From: Argentina anserina
Taxonomy: Eukaryota; Streptophyta; Magnoliopsida; Rosales; Rosaceae
Length of the DNA stretch: 64,000 bases
Reading direction: 5' to 3'
Assembly (NCBI RefSeq): GCF_933775445.1
Contig: NC_065877.1
Span: 22,444,001 to 22,508,000 of the forward strand
The notes beneath the pieces are model-generated. The model was not told where the DNA came from, did no database searches, and worked only from the letters and a program-made list of their open reading frames with translations. Below are positions 37,800-49,792 of the stretch, in pieces. Position 1 is the stretch's first letter. Each line of letters opens with the position of its first letter. Both the position numbers and the translations under genes were made by a program.

Positions 37800-40119
37800 A
37801 CAAGTAAACTGATAGTCATACTACCAGCCACACTACCAGTCACACTAACTTTGAGTTGTGACGGGTAATATGATAGTTACACTGTCACACTACCAGTCAC
37901 ACCACTAGTCACAAAAACATTGTTCTATGACAAGTAGTGTGACCGGTAGTGTGACAGGTGATGTGATTCTTGACAACAAAGAGGTATGAGGAAAAGCTTC
38001 GGCGGAGGCGAGGGGCAGTGGTGGTAATGGATGTCAAGGTGGTGAAAGGTTGGAATTTGGATTCTGATGGGCACCCAAAAATTGCTTTGGGCACCCAGCT
38101 CCTCTGTTTATCACCTTAATCTCGAGACAGTGACACCAACCTCCTAGTCCAAGTCCAATCCTAGTAGCTCTCTCCGGCCGGAAGCTCCATCACTCAATCT
38201 TCACCCTCCTTCGATTCCTCCGCGCCGACGACTAGATTCAATCTGAACCGGATCTCCACACCCATCCTCTGCTTACATTTTGCAATCTCAAGGTCAGAAT
38301 GCTTGAGGACTATTCGGTCTCCGTTTTCGGCATGCTCTCTGACTCTGACATCCACTGGTAGGGCGCCGCTGCCCCTAATTTCAACAACCTCATCGTCGAC
38401 GACGTTGTTACAAATCGAGAAATTATCGTCGATCGAGGAATTCTCCTCCCGCTGCCGACTCCTTTCCCTTCTCCGGTCAACTCAGCGAGATCCGCTTCTG
38501 TTACCAACTCCTTCGCCACTGGTTTCCACCTTCGATCACTTAAGTTCATGAATCGCCGCACACGTCGTGGTTGGGTCCAAACCAAAATAACGAGATCCAG
38601 ACTTAGAACACCAATGGCAGACATGTAAATTTTGCCAACTTCGTGGGCAATGATTTAGACTTTTTAATTATTTGACTTTTTTTTCAAACTTTACTTGACC
38701 TTTTTCTAATTTAGTTTTTAGAAAATGAGTTTTTTTTATAAGAAGCTCTATTTTTTTTAGAGGTTTGGTGTTTTTATCTTTTCTAATAGTGAATTTTAAG
38801 AGGATATGTTAGGATTTTGGGAAAGAGTGGTTAGGGAAATTGAACTAAGAAGAGGCCTTAGAATTAATTGGGTAACGAAGTTGAAGAAGTTGACTTTTAG
38901 TTTGCTTCCATCGATAATAAAGTTGCAAGGCGGACAAAAATATGTTTCTAAAATTACAAGATGACTGTTTTTCTTACGGACTATATACTGATATTAGATT
39001 GGTAATGAATGTGAGACACCTTTTAAAATTTCTCAAATTTGAGATACCAAAAATTAGGATGAACCGATGATGTGTTGTTGCATGAACTGATAACAATAAC
39101 GATTGTATTTGGTTTCTTTGTTCAGACTCTTGGGTGGCCTCGCCACTATTTAAATCAGACATTGACATCATTGTTATCAATCATAAGCCACTGATGCCCA
39201 AAAAAACCCAGATTCTCCGTTCTTGCCGGACCTCCTATAAGCATCTCAATATTTTATTACACATGGTTTGCTTCTTTAATTAATCGATTACACCCATAAC
39301 TGAACTCAGATTAAAACCATATATGCTCACCACCGCTCCTTTCTAGAGTTTTCGACACTCTTAATCCTTAAGTTGAAAACTGTTCTGTTTCAGTCTCCTC
39401 TTTGGAGCCCTAAACGGCGTCCTCTTTTGATCAATAATGTAGGTCGGAAAAAATCATATTTGAACGAAACTGCACCACGTACAGCCCACGATACAGTAAT
39501 TGCATCTCTAGACGTCACTGCCACGTCTCTCACACCACCAGTCTTTCCCAAGGGGGGAGCGGCGCCGTTAATTTGAAACTCGAGGTTTCTTTCTTCACGG
39601 TCGCTCATATGTCCTTTTAATCTGAAAACCATAGCTAGCGCTCGTGTTAGGGTTTCCAACCTTGTAATACAAAATTAATTAATTAATGAATGATTTAATC
39701 AATGGATGGGAAATTTAGAAGCCATAGTAGATTCATAAGAAATTTTAAAAGCCTAGTAGTGGTATCATTACAAAAGTGCGCTTAGATATCCAAATTAAAC
39801 AATGCCAGCAAGGCAGTGGAGAGTGGAGAACGTATATAGCAGAGCGTTTCAATGTCAAATTGTCAGTTGCTCGTAACAAAATGATGTTTATAATTTTCCT
39901 TTACTTTGATAACCTAATTGATACCAGTACGCTCATCATTAGGCAATAGCTAATAGAGAGATTACCATGTCTTGGTTTCTTTGTAGTTTGAGTACTGACA
40001 CTTTACAACAATTAGATATTTGAAATAACTTTACTATCATTCACAAAGATGTAAGCTAGAAAACTACGTACATTGCAGAATCGACCAAACAAGAAAGGGA
40101 GGTATATAGAAAAATAGTA
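37800..40119. other. Intergenic between the Gypsy LTR and the glycerol kinase pseudogene
   Basis: At 37800-37965 a short motif like CACACTACCAGTCACAC is repeated several times and then inverted. From 38071 to about 38600 lies a GC-rich stretch opening with GGGCACCC pairs, similar to 32494. Frames of 80-105 codons on both strands there have no domain I can name. The remainder is AT-rich. Confidence 0.45.
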
Positions 40120-40702
40120 TTAAAAACCAACATGGATCGGAGTGAGGAGATGCTCTGCATCAAAGTCAAAGATCGGCCAAATCAAAGGTCCTTGAAAGTT
40201 GAAACGGCTTTGCACCATGACTCCAACTTCTTCAGAATCAAAGATCTCTTTTTCAGTCCAAACACCAACAGCTAACCTAGCAGCATAAGCTGCACCTAGA
40301 GCTGTTGTCTCAGTGTCCGCTGGCCTTACAACTGGGGTACCCATCAGGTCCGCCTAAAAACGCAACCAATAACATGAAGAACAAGATCAAATCATTATCA
40401 ATAATAATAAGAAAATAATGAACAGACATGCAACGTACGTTAGACTGGCCAATCTGATAATAGAAACAAAATCCTGACCTGGATCTGCATGAGAAGGTTA
40501 TCAACAGCAGCGCCACCATCCATTCTGAGCAAGAACTCTCCCTTGTCATTTTTATCCTCTCCCTTCTCTGCAGTATCTTTGTGCATTGAATCTAGCACAT
40601 CTTTCACCTGAAAACACATACTCTCAAGCACTGCTCGAGCAAGGTGCTCCTTGTTCGTAAAGATTGGTATGACAATACAAACTCCACGAGCATCATCACG
40701 CC

Positions 40703-42528
40703 GGAAAATTCTACATTACTGGGCTGTATCGCATACAGTGAGTTTTAGAATAATATTAGCCGTTTGATCAGCAATTAATCTAATTGTTAAAAATATTCAA
40801 GGAAATCTTTAACTTGTTTACCCGGTCACAATCTAAAAAACCAAAAATGACTCTTCCTAATTCAGTTTGACAAGAAAGAAGGAAGGTAATTAACGCTAGG
40901 AGAAAAAAAAAACGAAGAAGGAAGAGTTAACGATAGGAGAAAAAACGAAGAAGATCGAGGTACAAGGCACCGCAGTGGGCGTGCACAGAAAGAGAAAGAG
41001 AGAAGAACCTAGTCTAATTAATTGATTAGAATTGAGTACAGGTTGCAATTATATCCCGACTGATTTAGACGTGGGTGTTTGGTATTTGCAGCGGCAAGGA
41101 AACAATTGTTTTGGTGAATTCTTATTCACTTCCATACAGCTTCAGATTCTAATTTCCCAATTCCAATTCAAAAGTTAGGTCATCCCATTCAAAGTTTCAA
41201 AGTCCAGTATGTAGTTTTGATAAGGAAGAGAATTTGTCATCTATCTTAGAGCTGATGTATCATTGATAGGACTCGATCTGTTTACAATACTAAAGGTTAT
41301 TGTTGAAATTACAAGGATAAAATCATATTTACAAGTTTATAACGCACTTTATACACCTTGTCTAAAATAAAAAACACAACAATTCATTATACAATTTTGA
41401 CAACGAATGTCTGGTATAGGTGGTAAACATGTGTTTACATTCATGTAATATAGTGCTAGAATGTGTAATTGAGTGGTACAATTTATAATTTTCCTTAATT
41501 AAGAAAATAATCACATTTGCACACAATATTGCTTATTCGGAATACTAAGATAAGTGATAAAAGCTTTGTAATAAATGCCATATATGTTGTAATTATAAGG
41601 CCAAGATCATTTTTACATGTATACCTCTTAATTTACAAATTTGAAGACGAATTTGTTGTAAATATGGTAAATTTTCATATTTACAAAAAAGAGTCGATGT
41701 GTCCTCTTTCATATAATAGAGTGCTTAGTTTTATAATTGGATGGTATTTTAAATTAATAAGTTTTTCATAACATTATTACTAATACGACAATGGATAAAA
41801 GTTTTTATAATAAGTGTTAAATACGTTATAATTATAAGGATATGATCATATTTTACATGTTCATGACTTATTTTACAAATTGAAGACAAACATGTTGTAC
41901 ACACAGTAAATTTCTGTAAATTTCTATATTTACACAAACTAGTCCATATATCCTCATTCATGTAATAGAGTGCTTGATTTTATAATTTGATAGTTTTCAG
42001 TCATTATGTTTTTCCTAACGTTATTACGAATACGAGGATAATTGATATAAAAAATTGTAATGAATATTCTATAAGTTGTAATTACAAGATCAAGATCATG
42101 TTTAAATGTTCGTGACTCATTTAACAAATTTAAATATGAATGTGTTGTAAATATCATAAATTTTCATATTTACATAAATTAGTCCATGTGTTCTCCTTCA
42201 TTTAATAAAGTGCTCGATTGTGTAAAAATATCATAACTCTTGTATTTACATATTTTACTAATAAATTATGAAAATTATTATGATTCTGATTATAAATGAT
42301 AATTTTGTTCTCATTTGGTTTGATTAATATGTTCATGACCTCTATTACATATACTTCAACAAAATTACTAATACGACAACAAATGTGTTGTTAAAATTGT
42401 AAAAAATAAAAATAACACATGTCATAATTTTATTGGGTAACTTGACGATTAGTCATTCAAGTTACAAGGGTTATATATATAAAAAAATGTTGGTATGTAG
42501 TACTGGTGGGTACTATAGTCACGCCACC
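40703..42528. mobile_element. 1,826 bp insertion of unknown class inside exon 3 of the glycerol kinase pseudogene
   Basis: Exon homology stops at 40702 and resumes at 42529. The 7 bp TCACGCC is present at both edges (40696-40702 and 42529-42535) but only once in the intact gene, which marks a target-site duplication. There are no obvious terminal inverted repeats, no poly(A) tail and no coding region. The right-hand two thirds (about 41290-42230) is built of degenerate tandem units of roughly 240-270 bp. The left end begins GGAAAATTCTACATTACTGG. I do not recognise the family. If the duplication were 8 bp with one mismatch it could be hAT-like; this is unproven. Confidence 0.75.
41290..42235. 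repeat. Degenerate tandem array of about 245 bp units within the 1.8 kb insertion
   Basis: A landmark phrase resembling TCATGTAATAGAGTGCTTGA recurs near 41434, 41702, 41951 and 42191. A second landmark (TAATTATAAGG, then ATCAT and TTTACATGTTC) recurs at matching offsets upstream of each. Spacings are about 268, 249 and 240 bp. Copies are diverged and AT-rich, so the array is old or was diverged before it moved. Confidence 0.7.
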
Positions 42529-43391
42529 AGGGAGAAAATAATCCATTAAAGGCAGGCACAAAATGAACCGCACCAGTAGACTCAACCTGTGCTGCTAGTG
42601 CCTCAACATCATTAGCAGTCTTAATAATCTTAAGATTGTCTCTAAGCCACTGAACTGCAGCGCCAGCAACAGCAATGGATCCTTCTAGAGCATAATTTAC
42701 CGGAGCTTTAGGTCCAAGTTTGAATGCCAAAGTGCTAAGAAGCCCATGCTTCGACACATTTATCTCTTCACCAGTGTTGAGAAGAATGAAAGCACCAGTT
42801 CCCTAAGTGCTTTTGGCCTCTCCTTTCCTGCAAGCCTGACCTAACATTCCGCATGTTGATCCCCTAAACATCCTGAAATTGGGATCCCAGCAATCGGCCA
42901 TCCCTTGGCAATATTTCCAATGATCTCTGAGTTACTGACAATTTTGGGAAGCATTGTAGAGGAAATTCCCAAGGTCTCCAACATAGATTGATCCCACTCA
43001 AGAGTCTTGAGACTCATGAGCATAGTGCGTGACGCGTTGGAGAAATCTGTGACATGTATCCCTCCGTTGAGACCGCCGGTTAAATTCCAAATTAACCAAG
43101 TGTCCATAGTTCCAAAGAGAGCATCGCCTGATGTAATAGCCTCCTTAACATTATCATCATTCTGCATCAACCATAGTAGCTTCACTGCACTGAAATATGT
43201 GCTAATGGGCAATCACATATCTCTGAAAAATGATTACTTCCCCCCAGATAATTTTTTTCTCCAATTTTCTGGCAGCAAAACAACCACAAACACACAATCA
43301 TTTTAGTCTTCATCCTTTCAAAACCAAAAATCATTATTCTTCATTGTGAATCGCCTGATTGTATTATCAACTCCGAACATGGTTACAATTG

Positions 43392-43861
43392 TATTGAATG
43401 ATTTCATTGGTTTCATTGTGGGATGCAAGTTCCTATCATTTGCTGCAAGGATGCAAGTAGAGCTGCAGCCTTTCTACAGGTTGTGTGTCGTTCAACCCTG
43501 TTAGTGTCGTTTGCAGTTTATGGCTTGGTGGTCGTTTGTGCAAGTTCTTGTCGTTTTTTCTCCCTCAGTGCATTAATTGCAGATCATGCAGTTGTTGTGG
43601 TTTATGCACGAAATCTTCTTGTGTCAAATCTATTTCTTCTGTTTTCCTTCTTTTGATGTACAGTGATTAGTGGTTAGTGCACAGTTGTTAGTATGGTGTA
43701 GTTGAGGTTATCATGTAGTGTAGTAGTTAAAGTTGTTTTCTTTTCTTGTATTAAAAGAGGCAGCCTCTGTCTTTGTTCTTAGTTTTAAGTAAGAAGTTGA
43801 CAGCTGAATCAAAGCATTGTATTTGCTACAACTCATAGTCATCTTATTCATAATTTCTTCA
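43392..43861 (+). repeat. 5' LTR of the nested Copia element
   Basis: This 470 bp direct repeat of 51283-51748 ends TTTCTTCA, immediately before the primer-binding site. Short open frames inside it are repeated in the other LTR and are not genes. Confidence 0.95.
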
Positions 43862-43873
43862 TGGTATTAGAGC
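43862..43873 (+). other. Primer-binding site of the Copia element (initiator Met tRNA type)
   Basis: TGGTATTAGAGC directly abuts the 5' LTR. It is one base from the common plant Copia PBS TGGTATCAGAGC. Confidence 0.85.
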
Positions 43874-44277
43874 AGTGATCCATATTGGACATGTTTCTGT
43901 CCTTCATTATCAATTGTTTCATCTCCAGTTTTTTTCTTCTTCTGTTCATTATGACTAGTTGTAATAACCCTAAATTTTTAAATAATGTTAGTTTGATTTG
44001 GAATTCGATAAAATTTCGAATTTTATTAGAATGAACGTATTTGGTTGCGACGTTAGTAAACGAGAAACGGAAACGTTCTCGGAACGTTTAAATTGAAAAA
44101 CGTTACATTTCCGTAACGTTTATATCGACTTTTATTCCGTCGATCGGTTGCAAAAACTTCCTTCACGAAAGTTGTAGAGCTCGTCGATACGAGTGCGTGG
44201 ACATGTGACACGTTCGAATCGGACGACGGATGTAAAAGTTATTAACGTCGGAAGTTAGTTTCCGATTTGGAAACGAG

Positions 44278-44286
44278 TATAAATAG
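44278..44286 (+). promoter_or_regulatory. TATA box of the 3.0 kb solo LTR
   Basis: TATAAATAG, followed about 20 bp later by ATTAGGGTTTCCA and then a CT-rich leader. The same block is conserved in the second copy at 53427-53435, supporting a role as the LTR promoter. Confidence 0.7.
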
Positions 44287-45236
44287 AATGTTTTGTGATT
44301 AGGGTTTCCACTTTTGGAAACCCTCAGTTTCTCTCCGCCTCCCTCTCACTTTCTCTCTCTCTCACCCGACCCTCTCTTCCTCCCTCCCTGCCGAATCGCT
44401 CCCTCCCCGATCACCGCCCTCAGACCTTCGTGGATTGCACCGCCACCCTCTACGGCCTTGCGAGCTCCCCCGCGAACGACCCCGAGTCCTCCGCTCCGTA
44501 CCTCGCCGCCACGAGCTTCAACCAGAACCAAGCTCGGAGCTTACCGCCGCACCTCGCATCGTCACCTACGAAGATAGGGCACGAGGACTAGCTCGCTGTC
44601 GCCGCATCTCCTACTCCACCTGCGACCAAGCAAGGCGCAGATCGAAGCACCATCACACCCTCGGCTCGATTCGACTCCGCCGTGCTCACAAGCCTCTCCG
44701 GTGGTCTACACGGCATCGCTGCACCCCCACGAGGTAAGGGTTCGATTGATAGATCGATTGATGTGCTTGATTTATGAATCGGAGTTGTTTTGGGGAGAAA
44801 TCGGAGGGGGAGGAGATTTGGGGTTACCGCCGCCTAGAGGCGGCGCGTGGGAGTGAGTAGGGTAGCGTAGGAGGGATCTGAAGCCGTAGGAAGGTAGAGG
44901 AGGAGGAGGGGGAGAGTTTGGAGGCGGCGGTGGCGTGATACGCGCCGTGGTTAGCCTCGGCGCGTGGGCCCCACGCGCGGCCCGCCGGAGGTGGCGCGTG
45001 TGCCACACGCGCTGCCACGTGCGGCGGTGGAAACAGTTTTAACAGAAGGGTATTTTGGTAATTTACTGTGTACGGTAAATGTAAATGTAATTTTTATTTA
45101 CTACGGTAAATGTAATTAAATCTTACCTTCGGTAAATGTAAATATAAATTACTTTCAGTAAATGTAAAAAGTAATTTTGTAAAAGGGTAATTTAGTAAAT
45201 TCTATTTACTGAGTTTGTATTTACATTTAAATCGTA

Positions 45237-45460
45237 CGTATACGTACAGAAATACGTATTAATATTTATACGTATAGAAATACGTATATAATATTTATAC
45301 ATACAGAAATACGTATTAGCATTTATACGTACAGAAATACGTATTAATATTTATACGTACAGAAATACGTATTAATATTTATACGTACAGAAATACTTAG
45401 TAATATTTATACGTACAGAAATACGTATATAATATTTATACGTACAGAAATACGTATTAA
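45237..45460 (+). repeat. Tandem array, about 28 bp unit, 8 copies, in solo LTR 1
   Basis: Eight units built around ACGTACAGAAATACGTATTA follow one another. Each contains self-complementary TACGTA steps. The related LTR at 53109 has only four units, so the array changes length quickly. Confidence 0.9.
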
Positions 45461-47711
45461 TTGCATATTTGTACAGTATCCGGGAATAGTAACAGTGAAT
45501 AGTACCACTGAACAGTAACTTCGTAAAACCGAAAATTGCTGAACAGTAACCGATTATTACTGTTTCGGCATTTAAAGGTTACGAAACGATTCTAAATTCT
45601 TTTCTTATCTTCTCAAGGTGATCGTTAAACCGAGGAAATGAATTATCATCTGGAACTGTGGAATTACGCTCGAGTCGTTAATGTGAGTAAAATCTCACTG
45701 AATTACGAATCTACCCTCGTGGTGATTCAACATTTTTGCAAGTGTGTTTATCAAATGAATTACAACATGTATATAATTTAGTGGACTACATATATACAGT
45801 ATAATGGTAATAAGTACATATATATATATAGTTCATTAAATTACGTACTGTTATTAATTCATTAACAATAGTCATTTCGGTGACGGAAAATTGTGCATGA
45901 GTATGTGATTTAAATGGTACAATATGATGTGAGAATATTGTACGTAATTCTTCAGGTGTTTATGAAATATGACATGTATAGGATATAGTGGACTATGTAT
46001 ATATTGTATAAATGGTAAATAAATACGAATATATATAGTTTGCTATATAATATACTGTTATGATTTTTATTGTGGTGATATCGTGAAAGTTTTAAAACGT
46101 ACAATATGATGAGTGATTATTGTACGTGATTTTAACATTGAGATTGTTAAAATGTTGATTTGTCTTCGGACGTGATTTGGTACAATATGATGTGAGATTA
46201 TTGTACGTGTTGGCAAGTCGGAACCTAGCCTTTGGCCGGGCGAAAGTTACGATACAGTTAGAGCTCTAGTCTGTCTGCCTTAGTACTGCATGCGAGGTAA
46301 CGGGTGGTTATCTGCTCATGGGTACTCGGTGTATTTTGGATGTTGGGTAGCGGGTGGCTATCCAATATCAACGGTGTATTACGAGAGGGGTAACAGATGT
46401 GTACCAGCGTTCTTGGTACCCGTATTATAAATGCATTGGGTAACCAGAAGGGTTACTCAATTTCCTCATGAACGTTTTATTTCATATTTCTTTGGGTCAA
46501 CCAGATGGGCTGACGAGTGACTCATGAGGGCATTTATATTTGTTTTTTTGTGATCTTTCGTATATTTTGATATGCGAATTATATTTTGATTTTACTCATA
46601 CGAGCTGTAAAGCTTACCGGGTTTGTGTTTACAATCCCGGTGCACCAATTCGATGGTGTAGTGGATGACTCCGCAGGTGTAGATTGGCGGGAATTGACGA
46701 ACCGCTCAGAGGACTTGAAGTGATTTACCTCCAGCTGGTGTGAGGATTTTGTGTGACTATTTTGTGAGAGATTGTGAGGATTACTACATTCCAACTTACG
46801 TAATGTAAATTATAAATTTGGGTTGTAATAATTGGTGTTCTGAGTTGTATTGATAACTCAGTGATGATCCGCTGTGCACTTAAATGATTTCGATTTTATT
46901 GAGATTATTTTGTGTTTAACGACTTTAGAATTTTGAGTTTTTAAGCTCGAAATTTTAGGGTCGTTACACTAGTGGTAACAGAGACAAAGATGATGCCTCT
47001 TCATCTAGAGTTGAGACTGTTGACACCAACACCTCTACTCATCTCATATCCTCATTGTTGAATGAATTCAACTACATTTCATGGTCAAATGCCATGATTC
47101 TTGCTATTGGTGGCAGAAATAAGCTTGGATTCATCAATGGGAAGATCAAGATGCATTCAGCCTCCACTCCTGAGTTTGACACTTGTCAACCTCAAGATCA
47201 ACTGGTTAGAGCTTGGATCATCAATTCCATGGAACCAAGGCATCACCAGATATTTCAGTTCTATGATTCTGCTGCTAAGATGTGGAATGCTATCAAGGAG
47301 TTTTATGGTGATCTCAACAACTCTGCTCGAATTTTTCAAATCAAGCAAGAAATTGCAGCCATTCAACAGGGTAATCTCACCTTCATAGAGCACTATGGTA
47401 ATCTCACATCAAAATGGAATGAGCTTGAGATCTACAGGCCTCATACCACTAACTCTGCCATGATCTTAAAAAGAAGAGAAGAAGACAAGATCTTCGAGCT
47501 TCTGATTAGCCTTAGACCTGAGTATGAGGATCTTAAAAGCCATATTTTAATGTCTTCAGAGCTTCCTTCTCTTAACTCTGTCAATGCCACTATTCAAAAC
47601 GAATAAACCAGAAAGAAAATTATGAATGCAGGTGTAGCTGTTGCTTAAACGCAAGTTACTAAAAGTAGAGCCTTTGCTAGTAGCAGGACATATAGAGGCA
47701 GAAGGCCTAAT

Positions 47712-48392
47712 TTGAAGTGCACACATTGTGAGAAAATTGGTCGAACTTGGATTGGTCATCTCAAAGAAACTTGTTGGATCCTGCATCTTGAACTCAAGCA
47801 AAAAAACTTTGGTGATGAGAGTAGATTTGGAAAAGGGAAGATGAAACAAGCATATAACCCTAAAGCTAACTGCTCAAGCTCTGCTAACAATTCCTCTGAC
47901 GAGATGATAAAGTTCATGGCCAATCCTATTTCTCTCATAAATGAGTTTGCTAATTTCTTGCAACAAAAGCAATGCAGCGCTGAAAGTGATGAACACACTG
48001 CCATGCTAGGCAAATTTGCAGGTTTTCTTGCAGAAGAGAAAATTGCAGAACATGAGGACATTCTAGGTATTGTATGTGCTATTTCTACTGCTCTAAATCT
48101 TAGCAAGGATCATAATTTTTGGATTGTTGATTCTGGTGCCACTGATCATATGTCAAACAAGTCTTTTGAGTTAAAAGATTTTCATACCTTTGATAAACCT
48201 TCTCATGTATCAGTTGCTAATGGGAAAAAAGTTCATATTTTGGGAAAGGGAAAAATTTCATTGTTCTCAAGTCACAAAGAGTCATCCATTTTGTATGTGC
48301 CATCATTTCCATTCAAATTGTTATATGTGGGAAAAATCATTCAATTGCTAGATTGTCTTGTCATTTTTTCAACTCATAGTGTGGTATTTTAG
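47712..48392 (+). pseudogene. Copia nucleocapsid end and aspartic protease region
   Basis: The frame opens with a degenerate zinc-knuckle-like stretch (CTHCEKIG..HLKETCW) and later carries FWIVDSGATDHMS, the Copia protease active site (DSGA). It ends at a stop at 48392 in the GAG-pre-integrase region, and the integrase continues in a new frame at 48525, so a frameshift or stop separates them. Confidence 0.85.
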
Positions 48393-48524
48393 GATCGTGT
48401 CACTCAGAAGAAGATTGGTGAAGGCTTCTTCCTTAATGGCCTCTATTACATCTCCACCTCCTCCAACTTTCCAAAACGTCTCCAAGCTGAAACCAAGTCT
48501 TCATCTCTGCACCACTTATGGCAC

Positions 48525-49340
48525 ATGTGTCTAGCACATCCCTCCAATCATGTTATGTCGTTTTTGTTTCCTAATGTATGTAAATCAGTTCATGACTGTG
48601 AAATCTGTCATATGTCTAAGTCAACTAGATTACCTTTTTCTAGTTCTAGTTCTAGTTCTAGAGCAACTCAACCTTTTGAAGTTGTGCATTCTGATGTATG
48701 GGGGCTTGCTAGGGTCACATATTTTGATGAATATAAATTTTATGTGACCTTTATTGATGATTTCTCAAGAATATCTTTTGTTTATCTCTTGAAACACAAG
48801 TCAAAAGTGTTGAAAAGCTTTCAAGATTTCCACCATCTGGTTAGGAACCATTTTTCTTCCAAAAATTGTGTCTTTAGATCAGACAATGGCTCGGAATACA
48901 CTTCCAAAAACATGTCAAATTATCTCAGCACACACGGAATCTTGCATCAAACAAGTTGTGTAGGAACTCCTCAACAAAATGGAGTGTCTGAGAGAAAGAA
49001 TAGAGACTTACTTGAGAAAACTCGTGCTTTTATGTTGCAAGCTCATGTACCTAAAAAATTTTGGTAACACTCAATTCAAACTGCTGCATATTTGATAAAT
49101 CGGTTATCGAGTAGAGTGCTTGATTTTAAGTCTCCCTTTGAGGTTCTAAAGGGAAGGAAGATTGGCATTGATCATATGAAACTGTTTGGATGTATTTGTT
49201 ATGTTCATGTTTAGAAATCATAGAGAGACAATCTTGATCCTCGAGCCATAAAGTGTGTCTTTCTTGGATATTCCTCCTCACAAAAGGGGTTCAAGTGCTA
49301 CAGCCCAAAGACAAGGAAAGTATATGTTTTAAGAGATGTG
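48525..49340 (+). pseudogene. Copia integrase
   Basis: HDCEICHMSKSTR is the zinc-binding lead-in. The catalytic DDE set is visible as HSDVWG, FRSDNGSEY and NGVSERKNR. The frame is closed by a TAA at 49065-49067 just after HVPKKFW, and recognisable integrase sequence (TAAYLINRLSSRV) continues after it. A run of serines near residue 35 comes from a TCTAGT repeat at 48640-48660. Confidence 0.88.
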
Positions 49341-49792
49341 AGATTTGATGAATCACAGTTTTTTTACCAGTTCAGTGATGCTGATTTTCAGGGGGAGCTG
49401 TTTGATACTGTAACTCCTAGGAATATTCTTGAGCATGAATTTGTCAGTCCCAACCCCAATGATGACAATGCAACTGACCATAAGTGGCTAATAATGAGAT
49501 TGTTAATGATGTAGAAGAGTTACATACATAGCCGCAAATTCATGACGTTGCTCAAGAACATGATGTTTCTTCTGAGCTACCATCATCTCAACCTCGATAT
49601 CCTAGTCGGACTAGGAAGACTTCTACTAAACTGGATGGTTTTGTTCATTATGTTCCAAAACACCCTCTTGGCAACTTAGTTAACTCAAACAGTGTTTCTA
49701 CGCCTCATTTTGTTTTTATGTCTAACATGAATGATGTCACATAATCTAAAACCTTTGATGAAGCAGTTTCCTCTCCGGAATGGAGACAAGTT

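Larger units (their letters stand above)
43960..46968 (+). mobile_element. 3.0 kb solo LTR (probable Ty3/Gypsy) nested in Copia gag
   Basis: The unit begins TGTAATAACCCTAAATTTT and ends AAATTTTAGGGTCGTTACA, near-perfect inverted LTR ends with TG..CA. It is flanked by the exact 5 bp duplication CTAGT (43955-43959 and 46969-46973). No internal retroviral domain is present, so it is a single LTR left after recombination. Its length and ends resemble Gypsy LTRs; the lineage is inference. It holds a TATAAATAG box at 44278, a GC-rich leader, and a tandem array. The same family occurs at 53109-55842. Confidence 0.9.
43951..47606 (+). pseudogene. Copia gag (UBN2-type), interrupted after codon 3 by a solo LTR
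   Basis: The start codon is at 43951. Three codons later the frame is broken by the solo LTR 43960-46968. It resumes in the same frame at 46974 and runs to a stop at 47606, and ATG 47055 is internal. The product has the gag features of plant Copia elements, including LNEFNYISWSNAM near the start and the helical capsid-like segment around AAKMWNAIKEFYGDLNN. The stop at 47606 comes before the nucleocapsid region, which continues in another frame at 47712, so there is at least one further break. Confidence 0.85.

Noticed and set aside
38303..38624. 104-codon minus-strand and 82-codon plus-strand frames in a GC-rich stretch
   Set aside because: No domain recognised; frames on both strands suggest composition rather than coding.
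43423..43670. Pairs of 61-90 codon frames also present at 51289-51561
   Set aside because: They are duplicated because they lie in the two Copia LTRs; no gag or pol features.
44295..45018. Proline- and arginine-rich frames on both strands in the GC-rich part of solo LTR 1
   Set aside because: Not conserved in frame with the matching part of solo LTR 2, and they overlap on both strands. More likely an untranslated leader.
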